From JADFOI01 sp965218935 (GTDB lineage: Bacteria > Acidobacteriota > UBA6911 > RPQK01 > JADFOI01), in assembly GCA_965218935.1 (NCBI GenBank), contig CBDCMH010000011.1, positions 186,001-250,000 on the forward strand: a stretch of 64,000 bases of DNA. The letters are read 5' to 3'. A model generated the notes under the pieces. That model saw only the letters and a list, made by a program, of their open reading frames with translations, was not told the origin of the DNA and ran no database searches. How positions within the stretch are numbered: the stretch's first letter is position 1; every line of letters begins with the position of its first letter. Of the stretch, positions 1 through 8,868 are shown one piece after another. The position numbers and the translations under genes were made by a program.

Positions 1-160
1 TAAGCTAGACCCGTTTTTAAGATGTTCACCGTGATCTTAAACTCTTTCGTTTTAAAAAGTCCAACCCAATGTAAGGACAGCCCACATTTCCAGGGGAAGA
101 CCTCAACCCAAATCCAAAGATGTAAATTGGGAATCCCTCCGTGGGTCATTAACAAAGAAA

Positions 161-237
<77 letters not shown>

Positions 238-298
238 GTAGTTTGATTCTAAAGGAGTTACGGAATAAAAGGAAATTCCTATTCACCAAGAAGTGCTC

Positions 299-2200
299 TT
301 AGTGGGCGCCTCCCTGCTCAAAGTTGTAGCGGATCTGATAGCCGACCGGCTCCATTCCCAGTTCCTGGGCAAATTCATCGCGCAGATAGCGGATTTCTCC
401 GCCCATGAGAGTCAATAGCGGATAGGTGCGATCCAGATCTTCCTGAGGCACGTTAAACCAATCCTGGTTCAACACCAGTAGGTCAGCCGCCTTACCCAGT
501 TCCAGGGAGCCCAATTCATCTTCCTTCATCAGATATTCCGAGCCCCAGGCCGTGGCCATCTTCAACACCGTATTCCGGTCAACGGCCTGGTCGGCAGCGA
601 TGACCAACCCCTGCCGGTTCTTTCGGGTGATAAAGGGTGTCATCAGGGAGAACAGCCCATTGTCGACTCCCCCCTCGCCTTCCCAGGCAACCTTGATCCC
701 TCCATCCAGGGCTCTCTTGGTGGGCATGACCCATCCCTGGTACTTCTCAAAACCGTATTTTTGTATCCACGGCAGGCTACGGCTCATGGCAGCCGAACCC
801 ATGGCCAGGACCATTCCCAGATTCTTGATGCGAGGAAGCTGATCGGGCCGTGGATAGAGGCCGCCGTGGTCCATGCTCAACCGCAGCGAGCGGATGTGAT
901 CCAGTGTGATCTCCGGGCTCCTCTCCATGGCCTCCTCAATGGCATCCATGAAGTGATCGGCCGACAGGTCTCCGTAATTGTGCCCGGCCACCACCCGGGA
1001 ACCGTTGGACAGGGCCGTCACAATGGTTTTGTAATTCTTGGTCTCTTTCGAATACCGGCACCACTCATAGTAGTCTGCCTTCTTGCCTTCTGCGGCGAGC
1101 GACTGGTCATCAATCATGGTACTGCAAAACAAAGGAGGACCGTGATCGATCATTCCAAGTCCAATGGCCTGAAACCACATATATTCATTGCCCAATTGAA
1201 AGAGATCTCCCATCCTCCGGTAGAATCCCTCGGCGTCCCGGTTCATGGTAAACCCGGTGTAGTGAGTGAAGGCGAAGCGCATCGGAAGCCTGTCCTCCCG
1301 AAACAACTTCATGTAAGCATCAATGTTCTGGATGCCCATGATATGGGAAGAAAAGGTGGTGACTCCCGCGGCCGCGTTTTCCGACAATCCGCTGTAGATG
1401 ATCTCTTTCAACTGGTCTGTCTTATCAGCAAAATAACCATCCACCACCACTTCCCGGCGGTATTCCACCCCTAGATCGGCAAAGCCCACTTCGGTCCAGC
1501 CCTCAGGATAATCATCGGTCTTGCCGCCATACATCTGCTCCAGCTGATTCATGGCAGCGGTGTTGATGATGTAAGCGGGATGAGCGGCCAAAAGAACTGG
1601 TTTTTCGAGCCCAGTGATCTCGTCAATCTGCTGAGCGGTCATGTCCTCATGTCTGAGAAAGTCGTAACCCTCTCCCCCTCCGGTGCCGAAGGCCGGATTA
1701 GGCAGATAAAAGAAGCTCCACTGGCCGGGCTTCACGCTCCCCATCCGTTCTCTCATCAGAACTTCCACGTTCTTGCGGATCTCGGCTCGGCTCTGCCCTT
1801 CCACGCGAAAAACCTTCACGGCGGTGGTGTTAGGATTGGCATCAACCCACTTGTTCATGGCCCCGTCATGAATATGGGTGTGAACATTGATCACACCGGG
1901 AATGATCGTTCTTCCCTTGGCATCAATACGAACGGTGTCAGGTCCCGCGTAACGCAGAACCTCCTGATCCGTCCCCAGCTTGAATATCTTCTTGTCTCGA
2001 ACCGCAATAGCCCGGTAAGTACTGCCCACGTTCGAGTTGATGCCATAATCATCCATCGAGACAATCTTGGCGTTGTAGACCACGAGGTCGGGATAGACGA
2101 TCAGGTCCGAGGGGATATCCTGAGCTTGAACCACGCCAGGCACAAGGGCCGCCAAAAAGAGGACCCTAGTCAAAAATCCACTGGAGTTTGTTTTACGCAT
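299..2200 (-). CDS. secreted amidohydrolase family 3 (YtcJ-like) protein
   Basis: This 633-residue protein has an N-terminal signal peptide and an amidohydrolase core. The metal-binding HTHIH motif follows the first beta strand (VINVHTHIHDG), and the C-terminal strand SLELGKAADLLVLNQDW returns to the small beta-sandwich, as in metal-dependent hydrolases of cyclic amides and related compounds. The substrate cannot be inferred. I chose the internal ATG at 2200, eight codons inside the longest frame, because GGAGAGG lies at the right distance before it and the signal peptide then starts at once. A good promoter lies just upstream. It could act on peptides or xenobiotic amides in the periplasm. 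The family call is secure, the role is not. Confidence 0.88.
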   Translation of the reverse strand: MRKTNSSGFLTRVLFLAALVPGVVQAQDIPSDLIVYPDLVVYNAKIVSMDDYGINSNVGSTYRAIAVRDKKIFKLGTDQEVLRYAGPDTVRIDAKGRTIIPGVINVHTHIHDGAMNKWVDANPNTTAVKVFRVEGQSRAEIRKNVEVLMRERMGSVKPGQWSFFYLPNPAFGTGGGEGYDFLRHEDMTAQQIDEITGLEKPVLLAAHPAYIINTAAMNQLEQMYGGKTDDYPEGWTEVGFADLGVEYRREVVVDGYFADKTDQLKEIIYSGLSENAAAGVTTFSSHIMGIQNIDAYMKLFREDRLPMRFAFTHYTGFTMNRDAEGFYRRMGDLFQLGNEYMWFQAIGLGMIDHGPPLFCSTMIDDQSLAAEGKKADYYEWCRYSKETKNYKTIVTALSNGSRVVAGHNYGDLSADHFMDAIEEAMERSPEITLDHIRSLRLSMDHGGLYPRPDQLPRIKNLGMVLAMGSAAMSRSLPWIQKYGFEKYQGWVMPTKRALDGGIKVAWEGEGGVDNGLFSLMTPFITRKNRQGLVIAADQAVDRNTVLKMATAWGSEYLMKEDELGSLELGKAADLLVLNQDWFNVPQEDLDRTYPLLTLMGGEIRYLRDEFAQELGMEPVGYQIRYNFEQGGAH

Positions 2201-2241
2201 AGCTGCCTCTCCTTTCAAAATCAAAGTAGGTTGTGTCGGCC

Positions 2242-2270
2242 AAGCTAGTCGTTTGGAGTCGCTTTGTCAA
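2242..2270 (-). promoter_or_regulatory. sigma-70-like promoter for the amidohydrolase gene
   Basis: On the complement, TTGACA (2270-2265) and TAGCTT (2247-2242) are 17 bases apart, about 40 bases before the chosen start. A second TTGACA lies ten bases further upstream. Confidence 0.6.
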
Positions 2271-2283
2271 GACGGCTGTCAAG

Positions 2284-2493
2284 TTAAGGCCGAGCCAGGC
2301 ACAACTTGACCGATGGAATCACTTGATCGAGGGCATCGCCTTCCACCTGAGAGGTGGTCAATGACGGGGCTTGAGCGAGCCCGACTGCCTGTGCCAACAC
2401 CGTCATGACCCAAACTGTCGCGACCACTCCAAGACCCCTAATCATTCGCTGTAACACGGCATCGTTGGACGCAAGAATCGTCATCGTATTCAT
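2284..2493 (-). CDS. small exported hypothetical protein
   Basis: A 69-residue frame beginning MNTMTILASND. A hydrophobic stretch (VVATVWVMTVLAQAVGLAQA) resembles a signal peptide or single membrane segment and is followed by a short polar tail. GGAGGG stands four bases before the chosen ATG. I recognise no family. It lies between the 84-residue gene and the amidohydrolase, all on one strand, but the amidohydrolase has its own promoter starting in this gene's tail. It could be non-coding. The start site is the main argument for it. Confidence 0.4.
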   Translation of the reverse strand: MNTMTILASNDAVLQRMIRGLGVVATVWVMTVLAQAVGLAQAPSLTTSQVEGDALDQVIPSVKLCLARP

Positions 2494-2543
2494 CGTTCCC
2501 TCCAACAGAGATCTTTAGTCCCCATTTCTCACACCCATCTACT

Positions 2544-2798
2544 TCAGGCCCGCCCCTTGTTTTCTTTCATGAATTTCACCCAGACTTCGTCCGTAGCATG
2601 CCTCAGTAATTCAAGGAGCTTTTCATTGCTGAGGTGTTCCTTCAATTGTGTGTTCCTGTCTGGCACTTTGTCCCTGATCAGTTCCGTCCATCTCAAGAAC
2701 GTTAATTCCGTCACCTCTTCGGCGTCCTCTTTGCCCAAACCCGACGCGAGAGCTTCTTCAAGAATGACCTTCTTCAATTCCTCCTGAACCAACCCCAT
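2544..2798 (-). CDS. small helical hypothetical protein
   Basis: An 84-residue, charged, apparently all-helical protein (many Glu, Lys and Leu; no signal peptide). AGAGGC precedes the ATG at 2798. It begins 16 bases after the stop of a 51-residue membrane protein, so the two are probably co-transcribed from just behind the tRNA-His gene. I recognise no family. The acidic helices, with Trp at two places, suggest a soluble binding or accessory protein. Confidence 0.55.
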   Translation of the reverse strand: MGLVQEELKKVILEEALASGLGKEDAEEVTELTFLRWTELIRDKVPDRNTQLKEHLSNEKLLELLRHATDEVWVKFMKENKGRA

Positions 2799-2814
2799 CT
2801 TTTGCCTCTACTTT

Positions 2815-2970
2815 CTACTCAGCTACTATGAGCTGGCTCAACGGCAACACGAAAATATCGATGATCATTCCTTGGCCCAGGAACAGAAGGATCATCGGGA
2901 ACGTCCCGCGTAAGGCGGTCAGCGAAATGAGCAGTCCCAATATCATGGCTATTGGGATTCTCACTGGCAT
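2815..2970 (-). CDS. 51-residue two-helix membrane protein
   Basis: The frame starting MPVRIPIAMILG encodes two hydrophobic helices (about residues 5-20 and 25-45) separated by LRGTF. GAGGT lies six bases before the ATG at 2970. The frame continues open upstream through the tRNA-His gene, so an annotation taking the longest frame would be wrong. The start with its ribosome site is the natural one. It sits directly before the 84-residue gene. I recognise no family. The hydrophobic pattern and good start make it more likely than not to be real. Confidence 0.5.
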   Translation of the reverse strand: MPVRIPIAMILGLLISLTALRGTFPMILLFLGQGMIIDIFVLPLSQLIVAE

Positions 2971-3002
2971 AAGGCACCTCTTTGAGGGCGGGAGGAAGCA
3001 GT

Positions 3003-3079
3003 TGGGGTGGGCGACGGGGCTCGAACCCGCGGCCACAGGGACCACAACCCTGTGCTCTACCAACTGAGCTACGCCCACC
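3003..3079 (-). tRNA. tRNA-His (anticodon GTG)
   Basis: The complement gives a full cloverleaf with anticodon loop TTGTGGT (GTG). Eight bases (GGTGGGCG) precede the TA of positions 8-9, so the extra G at -1 typical of histidine tRNA is encoded and pairs with C73. CCA is encoded at the 3' end. Confidence 0.95.
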
Positions 3080-3145
3080 GTGGCAACTCTCGTATTGTAG
3101 TGTGTCATGTGGCCGAGGAGCAAGCGAAGCAGTGAGTGTGAGAAG

Positions 3146-4120
3146 ATGATGGGCGCCATGATTGATCTCGATCATCCTGAAATCGGGTTTGCAGTGAGTG
3201 CCTTGAAGGAAGCCGCTCAACTGGCCCAAAAGATTCAGCGGGATAGGGCTCCCGCCCCCCTGGCCAAGGAGGACAAATCACCCGTTACGGTGGCTGATTT
3301 CGCTCTTCAGGCTGTGCTGGGGCGCTCACTGGAGATGGCCTTTCCAGAGGACACTCTGGTGGCCGAAGAAGATTCTGTAACGCTCCGCAGTACCCAACAA
3401 CAACAAAGCCTTCAGGACCAGGTGGTGGAATCCGTCGCCCAAGGCGTGCCTGAAGCCACTTTGGAAAAGGTTTACCAGTGGATCGATCGAGGCGGCAAGG
3501 AATCGGCTCATCGATTCTGGGCACTGGATCCGATTGACGGCACCAAGGGTTTTTTGCGGGGCGACCAGTACGCCGTGGCACTGGCCCTGGTGGTGAAAGA
3601 TAAGGTTCAGATTGGTGCTCTGGCATGCCCCAACCTGGAGGGTGGCTCCCTGATCATCGCCGCACGTGAACAGGGGTGCTGGAAAACCCACTTAACCGGC
3701 CCCGAGGGGTTTGAAAAACTCGAAGTGTCTGAACGTGAAGATCCCGCCCAAGCGCGCGTCCTGCGGTCGTTTGAGGCTGGGCACACCAACGTGGGGCAGA
3801 TGGATGAACTGATGCGGTCCATAGGGGTCCGTGCCAAACCTGTACTCATGGATAGCCAGGCTAAATATGCTGTCCTGGCTGCGGGCACGGGTGACCTGCT
3901 CTTTCGCCTTCTTTCCCCAGCCTATCCGGATTACCGGGAGAAAATCTGGGACCAGGCCGCGGGCTCTCTGGTGATCGAAGAGGCAGGTGGAAGAATCACC
4001 GATCTGGATGGGAAACGTCTGGACTTCTCGGTGGGACCCATCTTGACGCAAAACCGAGGAGTCGTTGCATCCAACGGTCATTTGCATGACGCGGCGCTCA
4101 AAGCGCTGCGGGCACACTGA
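3146..4120 (+). CDS. 3'(2'),5'-bisphosphate nucleotidase / inositol monophosphatase family (CysQ-like)
   Basis: A 324-residue phosphatase of the lithium-sensitive IMPase superfamily. The first metal-binding motif is WALDPIDGTKGFLRG and the second WDQAAGSLVIEEAGG. An early KEDKSPVTVADF strand and an EDTLVAEED acidic loop complete the metal site. The loop and the FLRG sequence fit the HAL2/CysQ branch, which hydrolyses 3'-phosphoadenosine 5'-phosphate left by sulfate assimilation. The start is uncertain: the frame is open from 3107, but that lies in the tRNA-His promoter region, and ATG codons at 3146 and 3158 are both plausible. It is divergent from tRNA-His and has no obvious partner gene. 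Confidence 0.85.
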   Translation: MMGAMIDLDHPEIGFAVSALKEAAQLAQKIQRDRAPAPLAKEDKSPVTVADFALQAVLGRSLEMAFPEDTLVAEEDSVTLRSTQQQQSLQDQVVESVAQGVPEATLEKVYQWIDRGGKESAHRFWALDPIDGTKGFLRGDQYAVALALVVKDKVQIGALACPNLEGGSLIIAAREQGCWKTHLTGPEGFEKLEVSEREDPAQARVLRSFEAGHTNVGQMDELMRSIGVRAKPVLMDSQAKYAVLAAGTGDLLFRLLSPAYPDYREKIWDQAAGSLVIEEAGGRITDLDGKRLDFSVGPILTQNRGVVASNGHLHDAALKALRAH

Positions 4121-4160
4121 AATATTCGGAGTTCAGTGAAGATAGCCGGGGAATTCCGTT

Positions 4161-4427
4161 TCAAACTCCGGGTAAGTAGGTGGAAATCGTGGTGATGTCG
4201 AAACTGGTCAAAATAGACTCCTGGGGCTCCCGTTCCAGCAGGAACTCGAAGGCTGCCTCTACACAGCTTTCAGGGCTCACTTGACTCCCCGTCAGCTGCT
4301 CGTACGTAGACTGGGTCATGGTGACCTCATGCTGAGTGTCCCCCCCGCTCCCTTTCACCGTGACGGCGAACTCAAAGGGCTCATCCAACTTGGTCTGTGT
4401 GATCTTCACCCTGCTGTGTTTGCTCAC
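4161..4427 (-). CDS. conserved small protein, C-terminus probably frameshifted
   Basis: An 88-residue protein whose C-terminal half (EFLLEREPQESILTSFDI) resembles a small family of unknown function that I recall ending in a Tyr-Phe-Pro-Glu-Tyr/Phe-Glu type tail. Here the frame ends early in YLPGV. Removing one G from the GGG run at 4170-4172 would instead read LPEFETEFPGYLH and stop at 4133, restoring the expected ending. This is either a real late frameshift or a sequence error. The rest of the protein is intact. The function is unknown. Confidence is good that it is a gene and moderate for the frameshift. Confidence 0.7.
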   Translation of the reverse strand: MSKHSRVKITQTKLDEPFEFAVTVKGSGGDTQHEVTMTQSTYEQLTGSQVSPESCVEAAFEFLLEREPQESILTSFDITTISTYLPGV

Positions 4428-5045
4428 GATACCATTCCTTCCCTAGCCAAGGACTCTGCATAATCCGGGCTAGGATCACCGAAATTGTAGAGGGCCTGTC
4501 TTGACAATGCAAATGCCAGGGAGCACTCCTATCCGGTCACCCAGAAAACGGGAAAGGCTCTCAAGCCCAGCCCACCACCCAGAAGCTGGCCGATATTGCA
4601 GCGATTCTCCAAGTCAAGCCAGGATTGCAGATACCATCGATCTCAAGCCTCATCCCGAGTAAAATCAGAAACAGAGGGGGAGATTTTAAGTGTCTCGTCG
4701 CATAAATACGATGACGTTTGCTGATGGGTCTTGCGAATTACAGAAAGAACGTTCCACTGCTTTATGATGGGTGTCCACTTTCTCCTTGACATCCTTCACC
4801 CCCCATGGTACTCCGAGGGTTACGTCATATGTCATATCAGGTACTGTATTGTAGCAATAATGATAGCGTACTCGCCAAAGACGATTATTTGGCGTTCACC
4901 TGTTCGATAAGGCGTTGGGCACGTTCTGTAGCGTAGCCATCGGTGTAGCTTTTCGGTGTAGCTTTAGGGGTATTCACCAGGTCGAGAGGGGCGTGGCGTT
5001 TATTTTCGTGCGTCCTCCAGGCCTTTAGACTGAAGGGTCACTACG
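4428..5045. other. gene-free region with short repeats
   Basis: No convincing frame. It holds one copy of the dispersed CTAGCCCGGATTATGCA repeat (4457-4473, reversed), a 23-base sequence (4596-4618) that recurs at 23,432-23,454 with one mismatch, and two abutting copies of TCGGTGTAGCTTT (4940-4952, 4953-4965) ahead of the DUF1592 gene. Confidence 0.6.
4457..4473 (-). repeat. dispersed CTAGCCCGGATTATGCA repeat
   Basis: Single reversed copy; CTAGCC at 4443-4448 provides an inverted partner. Confidence 0.6.
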
Positions 5046-7475
5046 ATGAAAAAACCGATCTTGGGTTGGATTGCCGTCGCGTTGGTAGGAGCCGGCTACC
5101 TTGTGTCGGCCAAGCCACAGTCTTCTAGCTCCAGTGAAACGGCCTCGCAACATCGTGAAGTACTGGAGACCTACTGCCTGACCTGCCACAATGAAACCCT
5201 ACGGACTGCAGATCTTCTGCTGGATCAAGTGGATATTGGGCAAGTCGGCGAAAGCCCGGAAGTGTGGAGGAAGGTGGTTCAGAAACTGCAGGCCCGTGCC
5301 ATGCCGCCTCCCGGCATGCCGCGGCCGGACCAGGCCACCTATGATTCTTTGGCCACCTACCTGGAGACGGAGCTTGGCGGTCCGTCCGCAGCCGAGTCTC
5401 ATCCGGGCAGACCACTCATCCATCGCCTGAACCGTGCCGAATACACCAACTCGATCCGTGATTTGCTTGCGTTCGATTTTGATGGTGAATCGTATCTTCC
5501 CGCCGATGATTCGGGAGAAAATTTTGACAATCTTGCAGAGGTCCTCTCGGTATCGCCGCTTTTGATGGAAAGATATGTGTCAGCGGCAGCCAAGATCAGT
5601 CGCCTCGCCATTGGAGATGGCTCGATCCCTCCCACCATCGAGACGTACAAGGCTTCCGGGGATCTCATACAGGACACCCGTTCGAGTGACGATCTTCCCT
5701 TGGGGTCGCGTGGCGGAATCGCGATTCGCCATCACTTCCCGGTCGATGCCGAGTACGTCATCAAGATTGCACTGCAAAGAGACACGACAGGTTTTATCCG
5801 CGGTCTCCTGGGCGAGCCGCACCAGCTCGACGTTTTACTGGACGGCGCAAGAATCCAGCAGTTTACGGTTGGCGGCGAGCGCCATGGCGAGACCGGACTC
5901 TTGCAGACCCGCACCGGCAATTATTTCATGGGTGACCCCGAACAAAAGGCCTACGAGTTTGGAGGGGCGGAGGATGGCTTGGAAGTCCGTTTGCCGGTGC
6001 AGGCGGGGACGCGGCTGGTGGGGGTCACCTTTCTGAAGAAATCTGTGAAGCCTGAAGGTCTCTTGGAATATCAGCCGCGTCCGATGGCGGCTGATATCGA
6101 TGAGTATAAGGGAGGCCAGCCAGCCGTGGGCAGTTTTACCATCGCTGGACCCTACGAGGTCAAAGGGGTGGGAGACACGGCGAGCCGCCGCAGGGTCTTC
6201 GTATGTAACCCACAGAGTCGTGATGAGGAGGAGTCTTGCGCCCAGAAGATCCTTTCAACGGTGGCCCGGCGCGCTTACCGCCGGCCCGTCGTGGATGCAG
6301 ACATCCAGCCTTTGCTGAGTATATATGAGATCGGCCGAAAGGAGAGGGGCTTTGAAGCAGGAATTGAACTGGCGCTTCAAAGAATATTGGTTGGCCCGGA
6401 GTTTCTGTTCCGTATCGAACGTGATCCGGAGAATGTACCGCCGGATACCTCTTATCCGATCAGCGACGTGGAACTGGCCTCCCGCCTGTCGTTTTTTCTT
6501 TGGAGCAGCATTCCGGACGACCAGCTTTTAGATCTGGCTGAGGGGGGCAGGCTGAGAGATCCTGTGGTGTTGGAACGGGAAGTTCGCCGCATGCTGGACG
6601 ATCCGCGTTCGGACGCTCTGGTGGATAATTTCGCCGGACAGTGGCTGTATCTGAGAAATGTGCGGGACTGGATGCCGTCCGGCAGAGAGTTTCCTCATTT
6701 CGACGGTGAGCTGAGTCACGCATTAGAGCAGGAGACGTGGCTTTTTTTCCAGAGCATGCTGCGGGAGGATCGCAACATCTTGGAGTTGTTGAATGCGGAC
6801 TATACGTTCCTGAACGAACGTTTGGCTCAGCACTATGGAATTCCCGGAGTCTATGGCGATGGCTTTCGGCGTGTCCAGCTGGCCGATGAAAACCGGAGAG
6901 GATTGTTGGGCAAGGGAAGTATCCTGATGGTGACGTCCCGAGCCAACAGGACCTCCCCGGTTCTGCGCGGCAAGTGGGTTTCGGCAAACTTGCTGGGTGC
7001 ACCGCCCCCTCCTCCTCCTCCGAACGTTCCGGCCCTGAACGAAGATGGGAGGGAAGTCGGGGGTCTCACAATGCGGGAGCGGATGTTGGAGCACCAGGCG
7101 AATCCCGTGTGCTCGAGCTGCCACGCCCAGTTCGACCCCTACGGCTTCGCGCTGGAGAATTTTGACGCGGTGGGTCAGTGGCGAAGCAGCGAAGGTGAAG
7201 CGCCCATTGATGCGTCAGGAGTACTCCTTGACGGGACCCGGTTTGAGGGTCCGGCTGAACTCAGAAAGGTTCTGATGGAAGATTCTGAACAATTTGTCCA
7301 GAACGTCACGGAAAAACTTTTCACCTACGCGCTGGGTCGAGGACTCGACAGTTACGATGCACCGGTCGTTCGAGAGATCATACGGGAGGGCGCCCCCAAC
7401 TATCGCTGGTCGTCCTTGGTTTTAGGAATCATCAAAAGCACACACTTTCAGATGAGGAGGTCAGAAGCATTATGA
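5046..7475 (+). CDS. DUF1592/DUF1588/DUF1585 cytochrome c-type protein
   Basis: An 809-residue exported protein of the planctomycete-type cytochrome family. After a signal peptide it carries a heme motif CLTCH (about residues 44-48), then the DUF1587, DUF1595, DUF1592, DUF1588 and DUF1585 blocks in the usual order. A second CSSCH lies near residue 689 within DUF1588 (followed by AQFDPYGFALENFDAVGQW). Family members are thought to act in periplasmic electron transfer or oxidation of complex substrates, but no reaction is established. A proline run (residues about 656-662) links two blocks. The gene overlaps the DUF1552 gene by four bases (ATGA), the standard pairing for this family. Confidence 0.92.
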   Translation: MKKPILGWIAVALVGAGYLVSAKPQSSSSSETASQHREVLETYCLTCHNETLRTADLLLDQVDIGQVGESPEVWRKVVQKLQARAMPPPGMPRPDQATYDSLATYLETELGGPSAAESHPGRPLIHRLNRAEYTNSIRDLLAFDFDGESYLPADDSGENFDNLAEVLSVSPLLMERYVSAAAKISRLAIGDGSIPPTIETYKASGDLIQDTRSSDDLPLGSRGGIAIRHHFPVDAEYVIKIALQRDTTGFIRGLLGEPHQLDVLLDGARIQQFTVGGERHGETGLLQTRTGNYFMGDPEQKAYEFGGAEDGLEVRLPVQAGTRLVGVTFLKKSVKPEGLLEYQPRPMAADIDEYKGGQPAVGSFTIAGPYEVKGVGDTASRRRVFVCNPQSRDEEESCAQKILSTVARRAYRRPVVDADIQPLLSIYEIGRKERGFEAGIELALQRILVGPEFLFRIERDPENVPPDTSYPISDVELASRLSFFLWSSIPDDQLLDLAEGGRLRDPVVLEREVRRMLDDPRSDALVDNFAGQWLYLRNVRDWMPSGREFPHFDGELSHALEQETWLFFQSMLREDRNILELLNADYTFLNERLAQHYGIPGVYGDGFRRVQLADENRRGLLGKGSILMVTSRANRTSPVLRGKWVSANLLGAPPPPPPPNVPALNEDGREVGGLTMRERMLEHQANPVCSSCHAQFDPYGFALENFDAVGQWRSSEGEAPIDASGVLLDGTRFEGPAELRKVLMEDSEQFVQNVTEKLFTYALGRGLDSYDAPVVREIIREGAPNYRWSSLVLGIIKSTHFQMRRSEAL

Positions 7476-8812
7476 TTATTTTCAATAAAGCCATCCCCCG
7501 CCGCACGTTTTTGCGCGGTGTTGGGACAACGATTGCTTTGCCCTTACTGGACGCAATGGTGCCGGCGTTAGCAGCCAGCAGCGAGGTGGCGAAACCGACG
7601 AAGCGCTTGGCATTTTTCTATGGTCCCAATGGGAGAATCATGGACCAGTGGACGCCGTCCACCCTGGGATCCGGATTCCAGCTGCCTCCAACTCTGGAGC
7701 CTCTAGCTCCATTTCGGGATCAGATGCTGGTGGTCAGCGGACTGGACCTCAACGCGGCCGATGCCCGGGGAAACGAAGGCGGGGGAGTTCATGCGCGGCC
7801 CTGCGCGGGTTATCTGACGGGCATTCATCCGAGGCCGGACGAAGCGGTGGGAATTTCTGTTGACCAACTGGCAGCCAAGGAATTCGGCAAGCACACCCAG
7901 CTGGGGTCGCTCGAGATCAGTCTGGAATCGGGAGACATTGTGGGGAACACCGACGGTGACTATAGTAACTACTACCTGAAGACGATCTCATGGCGCAATC
8001 CCACCACGCCGCTCCCCACGGAGCACAATCCGCGCAAGGTATTCGAACGCCTGATCGGGGAGCAAGGGAGCACCGACCCGGCTGAGCGGCAGCGCATTAT
8101 TCAGGAGCGAAAAAGCATTCTGGATTCGCTGACGGACAGTGTGAATCATCTGTTGGTGCAACTCGGTGCAGCGGACCGAGGCAAGCTCACCCAGTATCTG
8201 GATGCCATTCGCGATATCGAGCGGCGCATCCAGGTCGCCGAGCAGCAAACGGACCGGGAACTGCCGGATATGAAGCGGCCTGCAGGGATTCCAGCCACTT
8301 TTTCAGAGCATGGCAAATTAATGCTTGATCTCATGTTACTGGCCTTCCAGGGAGACCTGACTCGGGTGATCACCTTCATGTGGACTCAGGAGCAGGGTAC
8401 GGGGAACTACCGCGAGATCGGCATTCCCGAAGGGCACCATGCCTCATCTCACCACGGGGGACGGACTGAGTTGGTCGAGAACTGCAAGAGGATAGACCTT
8501 CTTCATTCCAACCTGTTCGCTTATTTCCTGGACAAGCTGCGATCCGCTCCTGATGGCGATGGCAACCTGCTGGACCATTCTCTGATCCATTACGGCAGCA
8601 GCTTAAGCGATGGCATGGGGCATATCCATCACGACCTTCCGACGCTGCTGGTGGGCGGAGGATTCAAGGGGGGACGTCACCTCCACTATCAGGATGTGCC
8701 GCTGTCGAATCTGCTCCTGACCACAATGGACAGGGCAGGGATACCCACGGACGGCTTCATCGACAAAGAGTGGAGCGATGCCACCGGAAAGCTGGATCTC
8801 GCCACCATGTAG
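7472..8812 (+). CDS. DUF1552 domain protein, Tat-exported
   Basis: A 446-residue protein with a twin-arginine signal (PRRTFLRGVGTTIALPLLDA) followed by the DUF1552 domain (RLAFFYGPNGRIMDQW; later GGGFKGGRHLHYQD). DUF1552 proteins nearly always follow a DUF1592 cytochrome, and translation is coupled here by the ATGA overlap. The C-terminal half resembles the DUF1501/sulfatase-like fold and keeps several His residues (HHASSHHGG and nearby) that could bind metal. The folded, cofactor-bearing protein is presumably exported to the periplasm to work with the cytochrome. The enzymatic role is not known. Confidence 0.92.
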   Translation: MIIFNKAIPRRTFLRGVGTTIALPLLDAMVPALAASSEVAKPTKRLAFFYGPNGRIMDQWTPSTLGSGFQLPPTLEPLAPFRDQMLVVSGLDLNAADARGNEGGGVHARPCAGYLTGIHPRPDEAVGISVDQLAAKEFGKHTQLGSLEISLESGDIVGNTDGDYSNYYLKTISWRNPTTPLPTEHNPRKVFERLIGEQGSTDPAERQRIIQERKSILDSLTDSVNHLLVQLGAADRGKLTQYLDAIRDIERRIQVAEQQTDRELPDMKRPAGIPATFSEHGKLMLDLMLLAFQGDLTRVITFMWTQEQGTGNYREIGIPEGHHASSHHGGRTELVENCKRIDLLHSNLFAYFLDKLRSAPDGDGNLLDHSLIHYGSSLSDGMGHIHHDLPTLLVGGGFKGGRHLHYQDVPLSNLLLTTMDRAGIPTDGFIDKEWSDATGKLDLATM

Positions 8813-8868
8813 ATGACGGGTCTTTGCCGGTAACTGTAAGAGTGATAAGGAGAGGAGTGAGAAGCATC

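Noticed and set aside
761..2248. Long plus-strand frames opposite the amidohydrolase gene
   Set aside because: Mirror frames of a high-GC gene, with no domain or start-site support.
2819..3229. 136-residue minus-strand frame spanning tRNA-His
   Set aside because: It reads through the tRNA and is a side frame of the 51-residue protein and phosphatase region.
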